This document shows positions 8,833 to 18,384 of a stretch of DNA of 64,000 nt, one piece after another. The notes below the pieces were generated by a model. The model was not told where the DNA came from. It worked only from the letters and a program-made list of their open reading frames with translations, and searched no databases. Position 1 is the stretch's first letter; each line of letters begins with the position of its first letter. The position numbers were made by a program, and so were the translations under genes. The DNA is from Candidatus Poribacteria bacterium (GTDB taxonomy: Bacteria; Poribacteria; WGA-4E; PCPOR2b): assembly GCA_022826645.1 (NCBI GenBank), contig JAJDUM010000015.1, positions 31,811-95,810 on the forward strand, written 5' to 3'.

Positions 8833-10146
8833 TTAAGCCGTTTCCTCTTCATAATACACATCTTCTAACCGTGTTGCTATTAAAAATCCGAATATCCCCA
8901 TTCCCACGGACATCAAGAAGACCCCTTCGTAACTAAGCACCCCAACCATTTTGCCGGCTAACACTGGCATGAAACCACACGGAAATAGTATTGTGTTCAT
9001 AAAACCGAGGTAGGTCGGACGGACTCTGGGTGGTGCGATATTGATCATATACGTCATGAAGCCCACCATCATACCGCTCATCGCTCCGCCGTTAAGAGCA
9101 AAAATTGACAGATAGACCGGCACCCGCCAAGCCGGCGACACGTACTGCACAGAAATAACGATTAATGGCGATGCCCAAGCCATGGCTGATGTGAGAATCA
9201 GGATCCACCGTTCACCATATTTCTCGGCGGCGTAGATCCACAAAAAGTTCGAGATGACACCACTGGCCGCGCTGACAGCGATGAACAGCCCAATCGCTGA
9301 TTCTGTAATCCCTAATTTGTCCAGTGCGTACGGAACGTAGAAGGGACCACACATTCCTGCCGCATGCCCGAAAATTCGGAAATACAGGAACATTCGATAA
9401 TTTCGATCTGTCCGAATAAATTGTGGTCCTTGCTTCAGGTGTTGCCAAAGGGTGCGGCGCTGGGACTTGACCGAGCTAACCGGTTCACGGATCCTGAGAA
9501 AAATCGCGCACGCAGCGCCAACAGAGATCGCGCCACAGCCAAATAGGAGTGCGTAGTTACGTGGAAATGCTAATCCGAAATCATCGTCCAACACGTGTCG
9601 GACCAGAAAACCGATGAAGAAACTACAGATCCCGCCCGTGATATTACGCAAGCTGAAAAACCGGGCGCGCCGATGCGGTCCTATCGCTTTGGAAATAATA
9701 TCCATATACGGAATCGTCGAAATGCCCATCGACGAAGATCCGACAAAGTAAAAACAGAGAAGACAAGCAGCAAGCAGACCGAAGTCGCGAGGGCCGATTA
9801 GCAGCGTAGACAGAAAAATTGCGACCCATGCGAAAGTACGGATACCCATACCGAGCGCATAAAAAGGCATCTTGCGCGGACGATGTTCCAAGAGGTTCGA
9901 GATGAGCAGCTGGGGCCACATCCAGCCGGCGGTGCCGATTGAGCCGACCAAACCGACGAGGGTATTTGAGTTGGTGAGTCTATAAATGAAAGCGGAGAGA
10001 ACAGTAGTGGAATCAGCAAAAGCGAAAGAAATTCGTATGAATGTGCCTTGAGCAACAGCTAATAAAAAGGTGCGTTTTTGTTCCTTGGCTTTATCGGTTC
10101 CTCCCGGAGACTCGGTCTCCGGTGCGTCAGTTGAGGCTGTTTCCAT
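8833..10146 (-). CDS. MFS transporter (first of a tandem pair)
   Basis: A 437-residue paralogue of the adjacent downstream transporter, about as long and alignable over the whole length: ISFAFADSTTVLSAFIYRL, GWMWPQLLISNLLEHRPRKMPFY, MMVGFMTYMINIAPPRVRPTY. The frame is open to a TTG at 10200, but the ATG at 10146 (METASTDAPE) matches the paralogue start MKTASTDMPE and is preferred. Tandem duplication followed by divergence is the simple explanation. Together with the downstream copy it forms a two-gene operon facing away from the hydroxyacid dehydrogenase. Confidence 0.8.
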   Translation of the reverse strand: METASTDAPETESPGGTDKAKEQKRTFLLAVAQGTFIRISFAFADSTTVLSAFIYRLTNSNTLVGLVGSIGTAGWMWPQLLISNLLEHRPRKMPFYALGMGIRTFAWVAIFLSTLLIGPRDFGLLAACLLCFYFVGSSSMGISTIPYMDIISKAIGPHRRARFFSLRNITGGICSFFIGFLVRHVLDDDFGLAFPRNYALLFGCGAISVGAACAIFLRIREPVSSVKSQRRTLWQHLKQGPQFIRTDRNYRMFLYFRIFGHAAGMCGPFYVPYALDKLGITESAIGLFIAVSAASGVISNFLWIYAAEKYGERWILILTSAMAWASPLIVISVQYVSPAWRVPVYLSIFALNGGAMSGMMVGFMTYMINIAPPRVRPTYLGFMNTILFPCGFMPVLAGKMVGVLSYEGVFLMSVGMGIFGFLIATRLEDVYYEEETA

Positions 10147-10325
10147 AGTGCGTTTGGCTTGCCTTAAAGCTCCACATTCGGAGGATGATTTGCAGTTCAA
10201 ATAAATAGGAATGAATGCTCAGTGTCACTGTTGCACGACGTTCAGTTCCTGTGAGTGAATTCAAAATCTAAGGGTGCGGCTGACTGTCAGAAGCACCTTT
10301 GAACCAAACTTCATAAAATCGATTA

Positions 10326-10355
10326 TTGTCATCGTTGATCAACCTGTGATATTAT
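10326..10355 (+). promoter_or_regulatory. Candidate sigma-70-type promoter for the 2-hydroxyacid dehydrogenase
   Basis: TTGTCA at 10326-10331 and TATTAT at 10350-10355 with an 18-bp spacer, about 70 bp before the ATG, in the divergent gap between the MFS pair and the dehydrogenase. Confidence 0.4.
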
Positions 10356-10425
10356 ACACCATGATAGGTCTTTTACGCACCATGTATTATGTCACATTTC
10401 ACAAAATCTTAGAAAGGAAACCGTG

Positions 10426-11373
10426 ATGTCTAAACCAAAAGTCTTAATTGCACACCGACCCGGACCAGAAGTTGAAGCTATGCTCGAAGATGCCCCATCA
10501 GAACTCGAAATCCGCTTCTTGCCCGCAGGCGAAAAACTCGGAGACCATATCTCGGATATCGAAATCCTCTACGGCACCGTCAATGAATCAGATTTTCCCA
10601 AGGCGAAAGCGTTGCGTTGGATACAACAGCCCTTCGTCGGGGTTGAATGGGCGAGGTTTCCCGCCTTCAGAGACAGTGATGTCAGTCTAGTCAACAGCCG
10701 TATCCTGTACGGTCCCCAGATTGCCGAGCACGCCTTCGCGCTACTACTCTCGATGACCCGAGGTATTACAACCCAACTCGCTTTCATGAGGCACAAACAC
10801 TGGGAATGGACCCCGTCCATCGAAATCGCAGGCATGACCATGTGTATTCTTGGGCTTGGTGGGATCGGTCGTGCCGTCGCCGTCAGAGCAAAAGCATTTG
10901 ACTGCAAAGTGATTGCTGTCGATAAAGAACCTGTCGAGAAACCTGATACGGTAGATCAGCTCGGTCAGATGGATTCACTGGTAGATTTTCTATCCCAAAC
11001 CGACATTCTGATGGTCTGCTGTCCAATCACGCCAGAGACACATAAACTCCTATCGCACGATCAGTTTAATGCGATGCCAGATGGGAGTTATATCGTTAAT
11101 GTCAGCCGCGGTAAGGTCGTTGACGAAGACGCGATGATTGCCGCGCTCGATAGTGGCAAGCTGGCTGGAGCAGGCTTGGACGTAACCTACACCGAACCGT
11201 ATCCCGAAGACGGTCCACTATGGACAAAGCAAAATGTGATTTTGGCGTCTCACACCGCCGGTGGATCACAGAACATTGGTAAACGTGCCATGGATCTGTT
11301 TATTGAGAACCTGCATCACGATGTTAACGGAGAACCGTTGGTCAATGTCGTGGATAAACAGAAGGGATACTAG
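10426..11373 (+). CDS. D-isomer-specific 2-hydroxyacid dehydrogenase
   Basis: About 315 residues; reduces a 2-oxoacid or oxidises a D-2-hydroxyacid with NAD(P). The Rossmann motif GLGGIGRAVAVRAKAF is mid-protein, followed by the acidic cofactor-end residue region (VIAVDKE). The catalytic Arg lies in VNVSRGKVVDEDAM, the Glu in DVTYTEPYPED, and the His in ASHTAGGS. GTG ATG at 10423-10428 offers two starts; the ATG at 10426 has better spacing from AAAGGA. Substrate is not evident; glyoxylate/hydroxypyruvate-type enzymes are closest in appearance. Followed by a 153-bp MITE-like element. Confidence 0.85.
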   Translation: MSKPKVLIAHRPGPEVEAMLEDAPSELEIRFLPAGEKLGDHISDIEILYGTVNESDFPKAKALRWIQQPFVGVEWARFPAFRDSDVSLVNSRILYGPQIAEHAFALLLSMTRGITTQLAFMRHKHWEWTPSIEIAGMTMCILGLGGIGRAVAVRAKAFDCKVIAVDKEPVEKPDTVDQLGQMDSLVDFLSQTDILMVCCPITPETHKLLSHDQFNAMPDGSYIVNVSRGKVVDEDAMIAALDSGKLAGAGLDVTYTEPYPEDGPLWTKQNVILASHTAGGSQNIGKRAMDLFIENLHHDVNGEPLVNVVDKQKGY

Positions 11374-11374
11374 G

Positions 11375-11527
11375 GCTCTGTCGGATAAATGCTAATGGTC
11401 CTGCTCGTTGTGGATTGACAAATCCACAACACCGCCGCAAGTCGGGCTTGGATATGGCTATCCAAGTCTCGGACTCTCGGAACGGAGCCGAGCAGGGAGT
11501 GACTTATCATAATTTATTTGACAGAGC
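11375..11527. repeat. MITE-C, non-autonomous element with IS630-like ends
   Basis: Left end GCTCTGTCGGATAAAT, right end complement GCTCTGTCAAATAAAT, 16 bp with two differences. The IS630-type element entering the window at its right edge begins CTCTGTCAGATAAAT, so this 153-bp unit looks like a deletion derivative that such a transposase could mobilise. The interior has a hairpin around GTTGTGGATT/AATCCACAAC. It starts at the stop codon of the dehydrogenase. Confidence 0.6.
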
Positions 11528-11574
11528 ACCAGTGTAAAGGAGTGCATCGTGATTAGGAAAATCTATCCGTTAGA

Positions 11575-11720
11575 ACGATGCGTAATACGTGATACTTAAT
11601 GCGTAAAGCGTAATACGCAATTCAAATTGACCCTTAAAGTCCCAGCGGGGCGACATGTATCTAAAATGCGTGATGCGTAATACGTAAAGGGGCAAAACGG
11701 TTTTTCTTACGCACTGCGTT
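11575..11720. repeat. CGTAATACG-type short repeat tract
   Basis: Several overlapping copies of GCGTAATACGTGATAC-like words (11578-11625 and 11665-11715) in both orientations, forming imperfect hairpins in the leader of the Ldh2-type gene. Function unknown; probably a decayed repeat. Confidence 0.5.
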
Positions 11721-11757
11721 TTACCTGTTATTTTTCAGTAATTTTAAAGGAGAATCC

Positions 11758-12801
11758 ATGAACCAAGAGGGGCAAGATATCGTTGTTCAACCAGAACCGC
11801 TGCATAAGTTTGCAGTCGCGCTCTACCAGAAAGCCGGAGTTTCTCAAGAACACGCCGAACTGATGGCAGATCTCCAAGTCGAAACCGATCTGCGGAGTGT
11901 CCACTCACACGGTACTCGCATGATACCCTGGTACGTCCGCAGCATCCTCGACGGAGCGATGAATCCCAATCCTGATATTCGCGTTGTTCAGGAAGGTCCC
12001 GGCTTCGCTGTCATCGACGGAGATAACGGTTTAGGTCACCCACCGAGCACCTTGGCAATGCAGATGGCAATCGAAAAAGCCCGTTCCGCAGGCATTGCTG
12101 CGGCAGGAGTACGCAATGCGGGTCATTTTGGTGCCGCCGCATGTTACACGATGATGGCAGTCGAAGCCAAGATGATCGGTTTCTCAACCACAAACACAGG
12201 CGGCCCCTCTGTTGGTGCGCCGGGGGCGGCGGAACCTGTGATTGCAAATAACCCACTCAGCTATGCCCTTCCCGCCGGTGAGGAACGGCCCATCGTGTTG
12301 GACATGGCGTGTGGTGCGTCGTCGTGGGGAAAGGTTCGCACACTGCAAATGTACGGTATGCCAATTCCGCCGGGATGGCTACTGACCACCGATGGAAAAC
12401 CGACTGAGGATCCGAACGAGGGAACGATACTTACGCCAGCGGGCGGACCGAGAGGATACGGATTAGGGTTGATCATGGGTATTTTAGCCGGACCTTTGGT
12501 AGGTGGTTTGATGGCATGTGAGAAAGTTGGTGACGCCGTCTCGGAACACTTCTTCATCGCAATCAATGTGGCAAGTTTTACAGATTATGATGAATACGCC
12601 GCCTCAATCGATCAGGGGATCCGCACAATTCAGGGGGCAAAACCTGTCGAAGGGGTAGATCAGGTGTATCTGCCCGGCGAGATAGAGTGGCGGAAACGCG
12701 AAGCATGGGTCGATAGTGGTGTTCCGCTTCACATTGATCATCTGCGGGATCTGGCAAATCTTGCTGAGGAATTAAAAGTCGATATCTGTTGGGAATGGTA
12801 A
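11758..12801 (+). CDS. Malate/L-lactate dehydrogenase family (Ldh2/YlbC type) oxidoreductase
   Basis: A 347-residue member of the Ldh2/MDG family, NAD(P)-dependent oxidoreductases with a non-Rossmann fold that act on malate, lactate, ureidoglycolate or sugar acids. Visible family blocks: DLRSVHSHGTRMIPWYV (with the catalytic His), VRNAGHFGAAACYTMMA, NTGGPSVGAPGAAEPVIANNP and GPRGYGLGLIMGIL. ATG at 11758 with AAAGGAG 7 nt upstream. It is followed by a convergent PHP gene only 33 bp away. The 2-hydroxyacid dehydrogenase upstream suggests a shared hydroxyacid theme, but the two are separated by a repeat-filled 384-bp gap. Confidence 0.85.
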   Translation: MNQEGQDIVVQPEPLHKFAVALYQKAGVSQEHAELMADLQVETDLRSVHSHGTRMIPWYVRSILDGAMNPNPDIRVVQEGPGFAVIDGDNGLGHPPSTLAMQMAIEKARSAGIAAAGVRNAGHFGAAACYTMMAVEAKMIGFSTTNTGGPSVGAPGAAEPVIANNPLSYALPAGEERPIVLDMACGASSWGKVRTLQMYGMPIPPGWLLTTDGKPTEDPNEGTILTPAGGPRGYGLGLIMGILAGPLVGGLMACEKVGDAVSEHFFIAINVASFTDYDEYAASIDQGIRTIQGAKPVEGVDQVYLPGEIEWRKREAWVDSGVPLHIDHLRDLANLAEELKVDICWEW

Positions 12802-12834
12802 GAAGAACGTTGTTCGCTTACTTTCGATTACGCC

Positions 12835-13605
12835 CTACCACCGCCACTCTTTGGGACGCCACAGATGCTCTTCTTGGACCCCCAACTCCTCCAAAATCGG
12901 CTCCAGTTCCGATAATTCTCCCAGCTCTTCCGCTTTATGGGCGTCGCTACCAATAAGCAGCTTCACTTCCCGTTCCAAGCACAACTGGTAAAACTCGGTT
13001 AAGTGGCGCTGGTTGTACCGGATAAACTTCGGACTAATCTCAATAGCAATCTCACGCTGAGAGGCGAGGTCTAACTGATGGATCAGCCGTTTCTGATCAA
13101 TGTGTCGCATCATCTCGCTTCCAAATGCAGATACCTCCTCGTTCGATAAACGAAAGACATTTGGTGTCAGAACAAATGGATGCGCGATAGCATCGGTCAA
13201 TGGACAAGCGATTGCAGCTTCGAACATATACAGTTCATGGTTCGCAACCCTTTTCGGATTGCCGAGATCTGAGGGGAGTGCCACCCCGCGCAGATGATAA
13301 TGGTTTGGCGCCATTAGTACATAATCAAAGTATGATGCTAGCTGGATATTGATGGAGGCCACCCGGTACTCTAAGATATGTGATTCGACGCCAAAGTGAA
13401 TAGGAATTGGTGACTCACATTTCTGGACAATCTTTCTGACCGCCTCAATGTTTTTGGCTTTATAGCCGTATGCATAATCGTGATCCGTGACGCCAATTTC
13501 CTTCACGCCGCGCTCTTGTTGGACCTTGATGATCTTTTCTAAATCGAAATCCCTCGCTGCACATGGAGAAAGTCTCGTATGTATGTGATAATCGCAGTTG
13601 AACAT
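12835..13605 (-). CDS. PHP-domain metal-dependent phosphoesterase-like protein
   Basis: A 256-residue PHP protein. The first motif DYHIHTRLSP (residues 5-14) and GVTDHDYAYG provide metal-binding His/Asp residues; HFGVESHIL, DAIAHPFVL and IGSDAHKAEELGE supply the later ligands. This is the complete PHP metal centre set, so the protein is probably active, for instance as a histidinol-phosphatase-like or small-molecule phosphoesterase. ATG with AAGGAG at 9 nt. No histidine-biosynthesis genes are near, so hisK is not claimed. Confidence 0.8.
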   Translation of the reverse strand: MFNCDYHIHTRLSPCAARDFDLEKIIKVQQERGVKEIGVTDHDYAYGYKAKNIEAVRKIVQKCESPIPIHFGVESHILEYRVASINIQLASYFDYVLMAPNHYHLRGVALPSDLGNPKRVANHELYMFEAAIACPLTDAIAHPFVLTPNVFRLSNEEVSAFGSEMMRHIDQKRLIHQLDLASQREIAIEISPKFIRYNQRHLTEFYQLCLEREVKLLIGSDAHKAEELGELSELEPILEELGVQEEHLWRPKEWRW

Positions 13606-13827
13606 GCTTTCTGCTCCTTATAATGAAGACAACCCCTACACGTCGGATAATTAAAGTATGATTGCAAACAGTTATATATTAAATCTAACGTCAGAATTGC
13701 CGTATCGTTCCGATATTATGACAGATACCGAAAATGATTGCAAGCAAAAAAATAGAAGGAAGAAATAGCCTCTGGAACGCCTCCATTCTGGCGAATCCCC
13801 TCCTCCTTACCTTTTATGTCTCCTGCT

Positions 13828-14823
13828 TCACAGGGGCAGTTCTATTGAGCGTCCCTGATCGGCAGACATATAAAATGCCTGCATCAACTCGGTGAGATTG
13901 CGACCATCCTGAATTGTAATTTGCATCGGTTCATTGCGCAGAATGTTGTTGACCCACTGCTGCATCGCCGAGAGCGGCGGTTCAGGGCGCCGGGCAATGT
14001 ATTCCGCTTTTTCCTCGTCCGAGAGCTTCCGCGTTTCGAAGTGCAGATCACCGTGACCAGCCACAATCGAACCTTCCGTGCCATAAAGTTCAAGCATGTT
14101 AGGTCCCGACCGGTGCGTCCACGACACATCAATAACACCAAGAGCTTTGTTCGCAAACTCAACCACCGATACACTGTTGTCATCAATGGGATAATTGTCG
14201 GTAAAGTTGTTAATTTTAGAGATGGCACTCTTCGGTTCACCCATGAGCCAACGGATGATATCCACTCGATGGCAGCCGAGATCGAACAGGGCACCACCAC
14301 CGGCACGCTTTGCATCCCCAAACCAGAAACTGGGTCCTTGGAACCATTTATCCAGTCCCGCCGAATGGGCAATGCGTCCGCGCCCAAACGTGAGATCCCC
14401 CAAAAGTCCATCATCGAGGACCTGCTTCGCCAGCACAATATCCGGATCACAACGCGTGGGAAGCGAAATCATGAACCTGACTCCAGCCTTCTCTACGACT
14501 TTGATAATCTGATCGCATTCCTCGACGGTGATGGCGAGCGCTTTTTCCGTGAAAATATGCTTGCCCGCTTCCGCTGCCGCAATCATCACTTTAGGGTGAT
14601 CTGATGTTATCGCATTGACGACAACAGCGTCAACGTCGTCCCGATCAAGAATTTCGTCCAGATCCGAATAGAACGGGATGTCGTATTCTTCCGCGATCTG
14701 CTTGCCGCCGTACTCCTCCTCATCCCAAATGGCAACCAATTCGGTTTCCGGATTTTCTTGGATCTGATTGGCATAGCCTCTTGCATGTACGTGAGCGAAA
14801 CTGAGTTTAGCAATTTTGATCAT
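13828..14823 (-). CDS. Gfo/Idh/MocA family oxidoreductase
   Basis: A 331-residue NAD(P)-dependent sugar or inositol-type dehydrogenase. The N-terminal Rossmann half contains VAIWDEEEYGGKQIAEEY and the EK motif of the family (HIFTEKALAIT), and the C-terminal half the signature GGGALFDLGCHRVDIIRWLMG with the catalytic His. ATG at 14823 follows GGAGTTATAAT. The first strand lacks the usual GxGxxG (AKLSFAHVHARGYA has only a shadow), which occurs in some subfamilies. Substrate unknown. Confidence 0.85.
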   Translation of the reverse strand: MIKIAKLSFAHVHARGYANQIQENPETELVAIWDEEEYGGKQIAEEYDIPFYSDLDEILDRDDVDAVVVNAITSDHPKVMIAAAEAGKHIFTEKALAITVEECDQIIKVVEKAGVRFMISLPTRCDPDIVLAKQVLDDGLLGDLTFGRGRIAHSAGLDKWFQGPSFWFGDAKRAGGGALFDLGCHRVDIIRWLMGEPKSAISKINNFTDNYPIDDNSVSVVEFANKALGVIDVSWTHRSGPNMLELYGTEGSIVAGHGDLHFETRKLSDEEKAEYIARRPEPPLSAMQQWVNNILRNEPMQITIQDGRNLTELMQAFYMSADQGRSIELPL

Positions 14824-14902
14824 ATTATAACTCCTTGAAAATTCTCAAGCTGAGGAAAACTATCGCTTCTTTATAAAAGTTGTGCTACGTTCTGTAATCT
14901 TT

Positions 14903-15115
14903 TCAGTGTTGATTCAACATCTTCTGAAGCCGTTCCATATAGAGTTTATGGAATTCTTCCTCATTTAGATCTGGAACCCTTTTTCGCAAGCCGTGGATGA
15001 ACAGTTTCTTGCTAAACTTGGATAGCTCAAATGCCTTCATCAACCGTTGTTCGGGTGTCATACGTCGAAGAATCTCAATATATTGTCTATGATTTGGACG
15101 TTCTTTGATATCCAT
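14903..15115 (-). CDS. Small conserved protein (70 residues)
   Basis: A highly charged, all-helical 70-residue protein: NHRQYIEILRRMTPEQRLMKAF, then ELSKFSKKLFIHGLRKR, then DLNEEEFHKLYMERLQKM. It resembles a widespread family of short uncharacterised proteins I recall from repeat-rich genomes, but I cannot name a function. It starts 14 bp after the stop of the ABC ATPase gene and is on the same strand, so it is probably in the same transcript. The coding pattern is continuous and there is a plausible ATG, though the Shine-Dalgarno is weak. Confidence 0.6.
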   Translation of the reverse strand: MDIKERPNHRQYIEILRRMTPEQRLMKAFELSKFSKKLFIHGLRKRVPDLNEEEFHKLYMERLQKMLNQH

Positions 15116-15129
15116 ATTCTGTTATACCA

Positions 15130-16077
15130 TCAACCTTGTTCAGTTCCTTCATCAGAAACTGAGGGACTCGTAACCTCCAAAAATAGATCCGCTAACCCAT
15201 ACTCAATTCTCTGAAAACGTGAAACTGTGACATCTCCACGAATCAAGACTTTCAGTAAGTTAGCGGTTTCTGCCTCTGTCATCTGTGATTCGACCTGGAT
15301 TAGCCCATCTGTGATCTGCAGAGAAATTACGTCCGACCTTTCACTAAGAATAGCTTGAGCTGCCTCCATACCCGATGTAACCTCAATTTCCACCCGATGC
15401 CGGTTACCATATCGCTCCGAAATATCGCGCATCTCCCCGTAAAACGCAAAACGACCTTCCTTCAGAATCCCAACGCGGTTGCACGGAATTGTTACATCGG
15501 TTAGACAGTTCGTTGCCAGAACCACCGTCTTGCCCATTACCCCCAGTTCTTGGATCAGTGCCCCCATTTCGGCTTGCCCCTGCGGATCTAAAGGTGAAAT
15601 TGGTGCGTCAAGCAACCAGATCAACGGATCATGTAGGAAAGTTTTAGCTAAACACAGTCGCTGCTTCTGTCCCAGTGATAGATGCTCGACCTTTTGGTGC
15701 CGCAACGGTGCCAGATCCATTAAATCCAAAACATCCTGGATACTCATCGCACGCTGCCCTTTTTCCAATCTGTATGCCGCAGCGAAAAACTCAAGATATT
15801 CTTGGATAGAGAGGGTGGGATACCCTTCAAAGGTTTGGGGAACATAGCCGATGAGTGGACGGACGGCACTCACGTCCTTAATTGCATCATATCCACCAAT
15901 CTCTATAGAGCCGGAGGTCGGTTTAATCAGCGTTGCGATGATCCTGATGAGAAGTGTCTTGCCTGAACCGTTTGGTCCCAACAGTGCCAGACGATCCCCG
16001 GCTTCCAAACGAAAATTCAGATCGATAAGAATCGGTTTCTGATGAAAAGATTTACACAGCTCTTGGACGTGAATCAC
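15130..16077 (-). CDS. ABC transporter ATP-binding protein with degenerate catalytic positions
   Basis: A 315-residue ABC ATPase of the CcmA/GldA type, with a C-terminal extension of about 90 residues typical of ABC-2 exporters. Walker A is GPNGSGKT (34-41), the Q-loop Gln is at 81, and the signature is LSLGQ (133-137) rather than LSGGQ. Walker B reads LIWLLDAP (152-159): Asp157 is present but the catalytic Glu is Ala158. The H-loop position in VVLATNCLTDV (near 190) is Asn, not His. ATP binding looks possible, hydrolysis doubtful. GTG start with GGAG upstream. No permease gene is adjacent; the partner must be elsewhere or the protein has another role. Confidence 0.8.
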   Translation of the reverse strand: MIHVQELCKSFHQKPILIDLNFRLEAGDRLALLGPNGSGKTLLIRIIATLIKPTSGSIEIGGYDAIKDVSAVRPLIGYVPQTFEGYPTLSIQEYLEFFAAAYRLEKGQRAMSIQDVLDLMDLAPLRHQKVEHLSLGQKQRLCLAKTFLHDPLIWLLDAPISPLDPQGQAEMGALIQELGVMGKTVVLATNCLTDVTIPCNRVGILKEGRFAFYGEMRDISERYGNRHRVEIEVTSGMEAAQAILSERSDVISLQITDGLIQVESQMTEAETANLLKVLIRGDVTVSRFQRIEYGLADLFLEVTSPSVSDEGTEQG

Positions 16078-16217
16078 AACTTGAAGATCTCCGAGTGAGG
16101 AAAGGTTTCAAAAAGTCTACAAAAGCAACACTCGAATCACATTATATCACGCAAATCCCTATTTGGAAATGGCAATTCTCTATGGGCGCAGATTGGGGAA
16201 TTGCCCCTGTTTATCTG

Positions 16218-16247
16218 TTGACTCAATCTTCCAACCTGTAGTATAAT
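16218..16247 (+). promoter_or_regulatory. Near-consensus sigma-70 promoter for tyrS
   Basis: TTGACT at 16218-16223 and TATAAT at 16242-16247, spacer 18 bp, about 90 bp before the tyrS start. This is one of the best -35/-10 matches I found in the window. Confidence 0.6.
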
Positions 16248-16337
16248 TAGCCGACGCATTATTCGATTGATATTACTTCTAAACAATAGACTTTTTAGTC
16301 CCGGTGTTTGATCGGGGGAGGTACTGAGGAATACAAC

Positions 16338-17567
16338 GTGCAGGCAGAATTGAGTATCGAAGAACAGGTGGCACTCATACGCAGGGGGACCGCGGAGATT
16401 ATCTCTGAAGCGGAACTCGCTCAAAAATTGGAGACCGCCAGAACAGAAAAACGGCCACTTCGTATCAAACTGGGATTAGATCCCACAGCACCGGATATCC
16501 ATCTCGGCATCGCAGTTGTCTTACGGAAGCTGCGCCAGTTTCAAGACCTCGGACATGAGGTTATTTTAATCATTGGCGACTTTACGGCAACAATCGGAGA
16601 TCCAAGCGGCAAATCAAAAACACGACCACAGTTGACGGCGGAAGAGGTGAAGCATAACGCCAAAACCTATGCAGACCAGTACTGCATGATCCTAGATGAA
16701 GACAAGACCCGCGTTGTGTTTAACAGCGAATGGCTTGATGAAATGTCTTTCGCAGATGTCATTCGGCTCAGTGCGCAAACAACAGTAGCGCGTATCTTGG
16801 AACGGGACGACTTTACAAATCGGCTTCAAGACGGTGCTTCGATCGGGATGCATGAACTCCTCTATCCAATCTGTCAAGGTTACGATTCTGTCGTCTTGGA
16901 AGCAGATGTAGAAATGGGCGGGACCGATCAGAAATTCAACATCCTGATGGGACGTGACCTCCAACGTGCTTATGGTCAGGCACCCCAAGTGACACTGTTA
17001 ATGCCGCTACTCGTGGGGCTTGATGGCGCTGAGAAAATGAGCAAATCACTCGGTAACTACGTTGGAATTTATGAGCCGGCCCCTGAGATGTATGCTAAGT
17101 TGATGTCTATTCCTGATGAGTTGATGTCTACCTATTTCGAGCTGGCAACAGACGTGCCGCTCGACGAGATTCGAGCGTTTGAAGCAGAATTAGCAAGCGG
17201 TACTCTGCACCCCAAGACAGTCAAACAGCGACTTGCCCGAGAGATAGTGACAATCTATCACGACGCAGATGCCGCGCAAGCAGCAGAAGCGGAGTTTGAC
17301 CGGGTCCATCGCGACCGACAACTTCCCGACGATCTGCCAGAGGTTGTTATTCCTGCTTCCTCCCTCACTGATGGTAAGATCTGGATCGCCCATCTGATGC
17401 AGCAAGTCGGTTTTGCCAAGAGTTCCAGTGATGCGAGGCGATTGGTACAGCAAGGAGGGGTGCGCCTCGATGGCGACAGGATAACAGATCCAGCGCTGGA
17501 AGTCGCTCTGAAAGGGGACACCATCCTACAAGTTGGCAAACGGCGGTTCGCAAAGCTACTCGTCTGA
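16338..17567 (+). CDS. tyrS: Tyrosyl-tRNA synthetase
   Basis: About 409 residues; charges tRNA-Tyr. The HIGH-equivalent is PDIHLGIAV, the KMSKS loop is [10 protein letters not shown], and the C-terminal S4-like RNA-binding domain is [20 protein letters not shown]. The tyrosine-specific region [14 protein letters not shown] is read as [20 protein letters not shown], the TyrRS type 2 (TyrZ-like) form with KMSKS rather than KFGKT. An open frame extends 10 codons upstream to a GTG-less ATG, but GTG at 16338 ([10 protein letters not shown]) has GAGGA at 7-nt spacing and is preferred. surE follows at 26 bp, so the two are co-transcribed. Confidence 0.92.
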   Translation: MQAELSIEEQVALIRRGTAEIISEAELAQKLETARTEKRPLRIKLGLDPTAPDIHLGIAVVLRKLRQFQDLGHEVILIIGDFTATIGDPSGKSKTRPQLTAEEVKHNAKTYADQYCMILDEDKTRVVFNSEWLDEMSFADVIRLSAQTTVARILERDDFTNRLQDGASIGMHELLYPICQGYDSVVLEADVEMGGTDQKFNILMGRDLQRAYGQAPQVTLLMPLLVGLDGAEKMSKSLGNYVGIYEPAPEMYAKLMSIPDELMSTYFELATDVPLDEIRAFEAELASGTLHPKTVKQRLAREIVTIYHDADAAQAAEAEFDRVHRDRQLPDDLPEVVIPASSLTDGKIWIAHLMQQVGFAKSSSDARRLVQQGGVRLDGDRITDPALEVALKGDTILQVGKRRFAKLLV

Positions 17568-17593
17568 TGTTATTTTTTGGTGGGTGTTAAAAT

Positions 17594-18364
17594 ATGATTC
17601 TTGTAACCAACGATGATGGGATTGACGCGCCGGGTCTGAAAACCCTCGCGGAGGCACTCGAAACCCTCGACGAGGTCTATGTCGTGGCACCGGATCGGGA
17701 ACGGAGTGCTGTAGGAATGGCAATCACGCTTCATCAGCCACTCAGAGCCAAACAAGCGTGGACGCGTGCCTATGCCGTTGATGGAACGCCTGTGGATTGT
17801 GTCGACCTTGCGCTGGGTACGCTGCTTCCGGAACCTCCAACATTATTGGTTTCTGGCATCAATCGGGGGCAGAATCTTGGGGCTGATATTCACTTTTCAG
17901 GCACGGTTGGCGCGGCGAAAAAAGGAACCCTCTCAGGGATTCCATCAATTGCAGTTTCCCTCGCCTTAGAGGGCGTGGGGGAACAATCTGACTTCCACTA
18001 CAAAACAGCAGGAACCATCGCATGTCGCATCGCCAAGCACGTGATCGAGAAGGGAATGCCAAGCCACATCCTGCTTAATGTCAATGTGCCGAATTGTCCG
18101 CTTTCGGAGGTTAAAGGCATCAAGATAACGCGGCAAGACCGAGGGAATTACAGTATAAACGCTGTTACACGACTGGATCGGGGTGGGCGACCGTACTACT
18201 GGATTGGAGGAGAACGCACCCAAATTGACTTTGGAGGGGATACAGACCTCCATGCAGTCCACAATCGACGCGTTTCAATTACGCCCGTGCAGCTTGACTT
18301 TACAGACCACACCCTCATCACACCGCTGAAAGCTTGGTTGGATGATGAGAACATGCAACTCTAG
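17594..18364 (+). CDS. surE: 5'/3'-nucleotidase SurE
   Basis: A 256-residue SurE: dephosphorylates nucleoside monophosphates and is linked to stationary survival. The N-terminal metal motif MILVTNDDGIDAPGL carries the Asp8-Asp9 pair, followed by APDRERSAVGMAITL and the Asn-bearing VSGINRGQNLGADIHFSGTVGAA. Length and order are standard for the family. It lies between tyrS (26 bp) and the DUF368 gene (20 bp) on the same strand, forming a likely three-gene operon. Confidence 0.93.
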   Translation: MILVTNDDGIDAPGLKTLAEALETLDEVYVVAPDRERSAVGMAITLHQPLRAKQAWTRAYAVDGTPVDCVDLALGTLLPEPPTLLVSGINRGQNLGADIHFSGTVGAAKKGTLSGIPSIAVSLALEGVGEQSDFHYKTAGTIACRIAKHVIEKGMPSHILLNVNVPNCPLSEVKGIKITRQDRGNYSINAVTRLDRGGRPYYWIGGERTQIDFGGDTDLHAVHNRRVSITPVQLDFTDHTLITPLKAWLDDENMQL

Positions 18365-18384
18365 CCTGAAAACGCGGAGGAGAT

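Noticed and set aside
11575..11720. CGTAATACG repeats as a CRISPR array
   Set aside because: Units are short, overlapping, in both orientations and without regular spacers; no cas genes are nearby.
13921..14604. 227-codon plus-strand frame opposite the Gfo/Idh/MocA gene
   Set aside because: Antisense shadow of a well-supported gene, with no family likeness.
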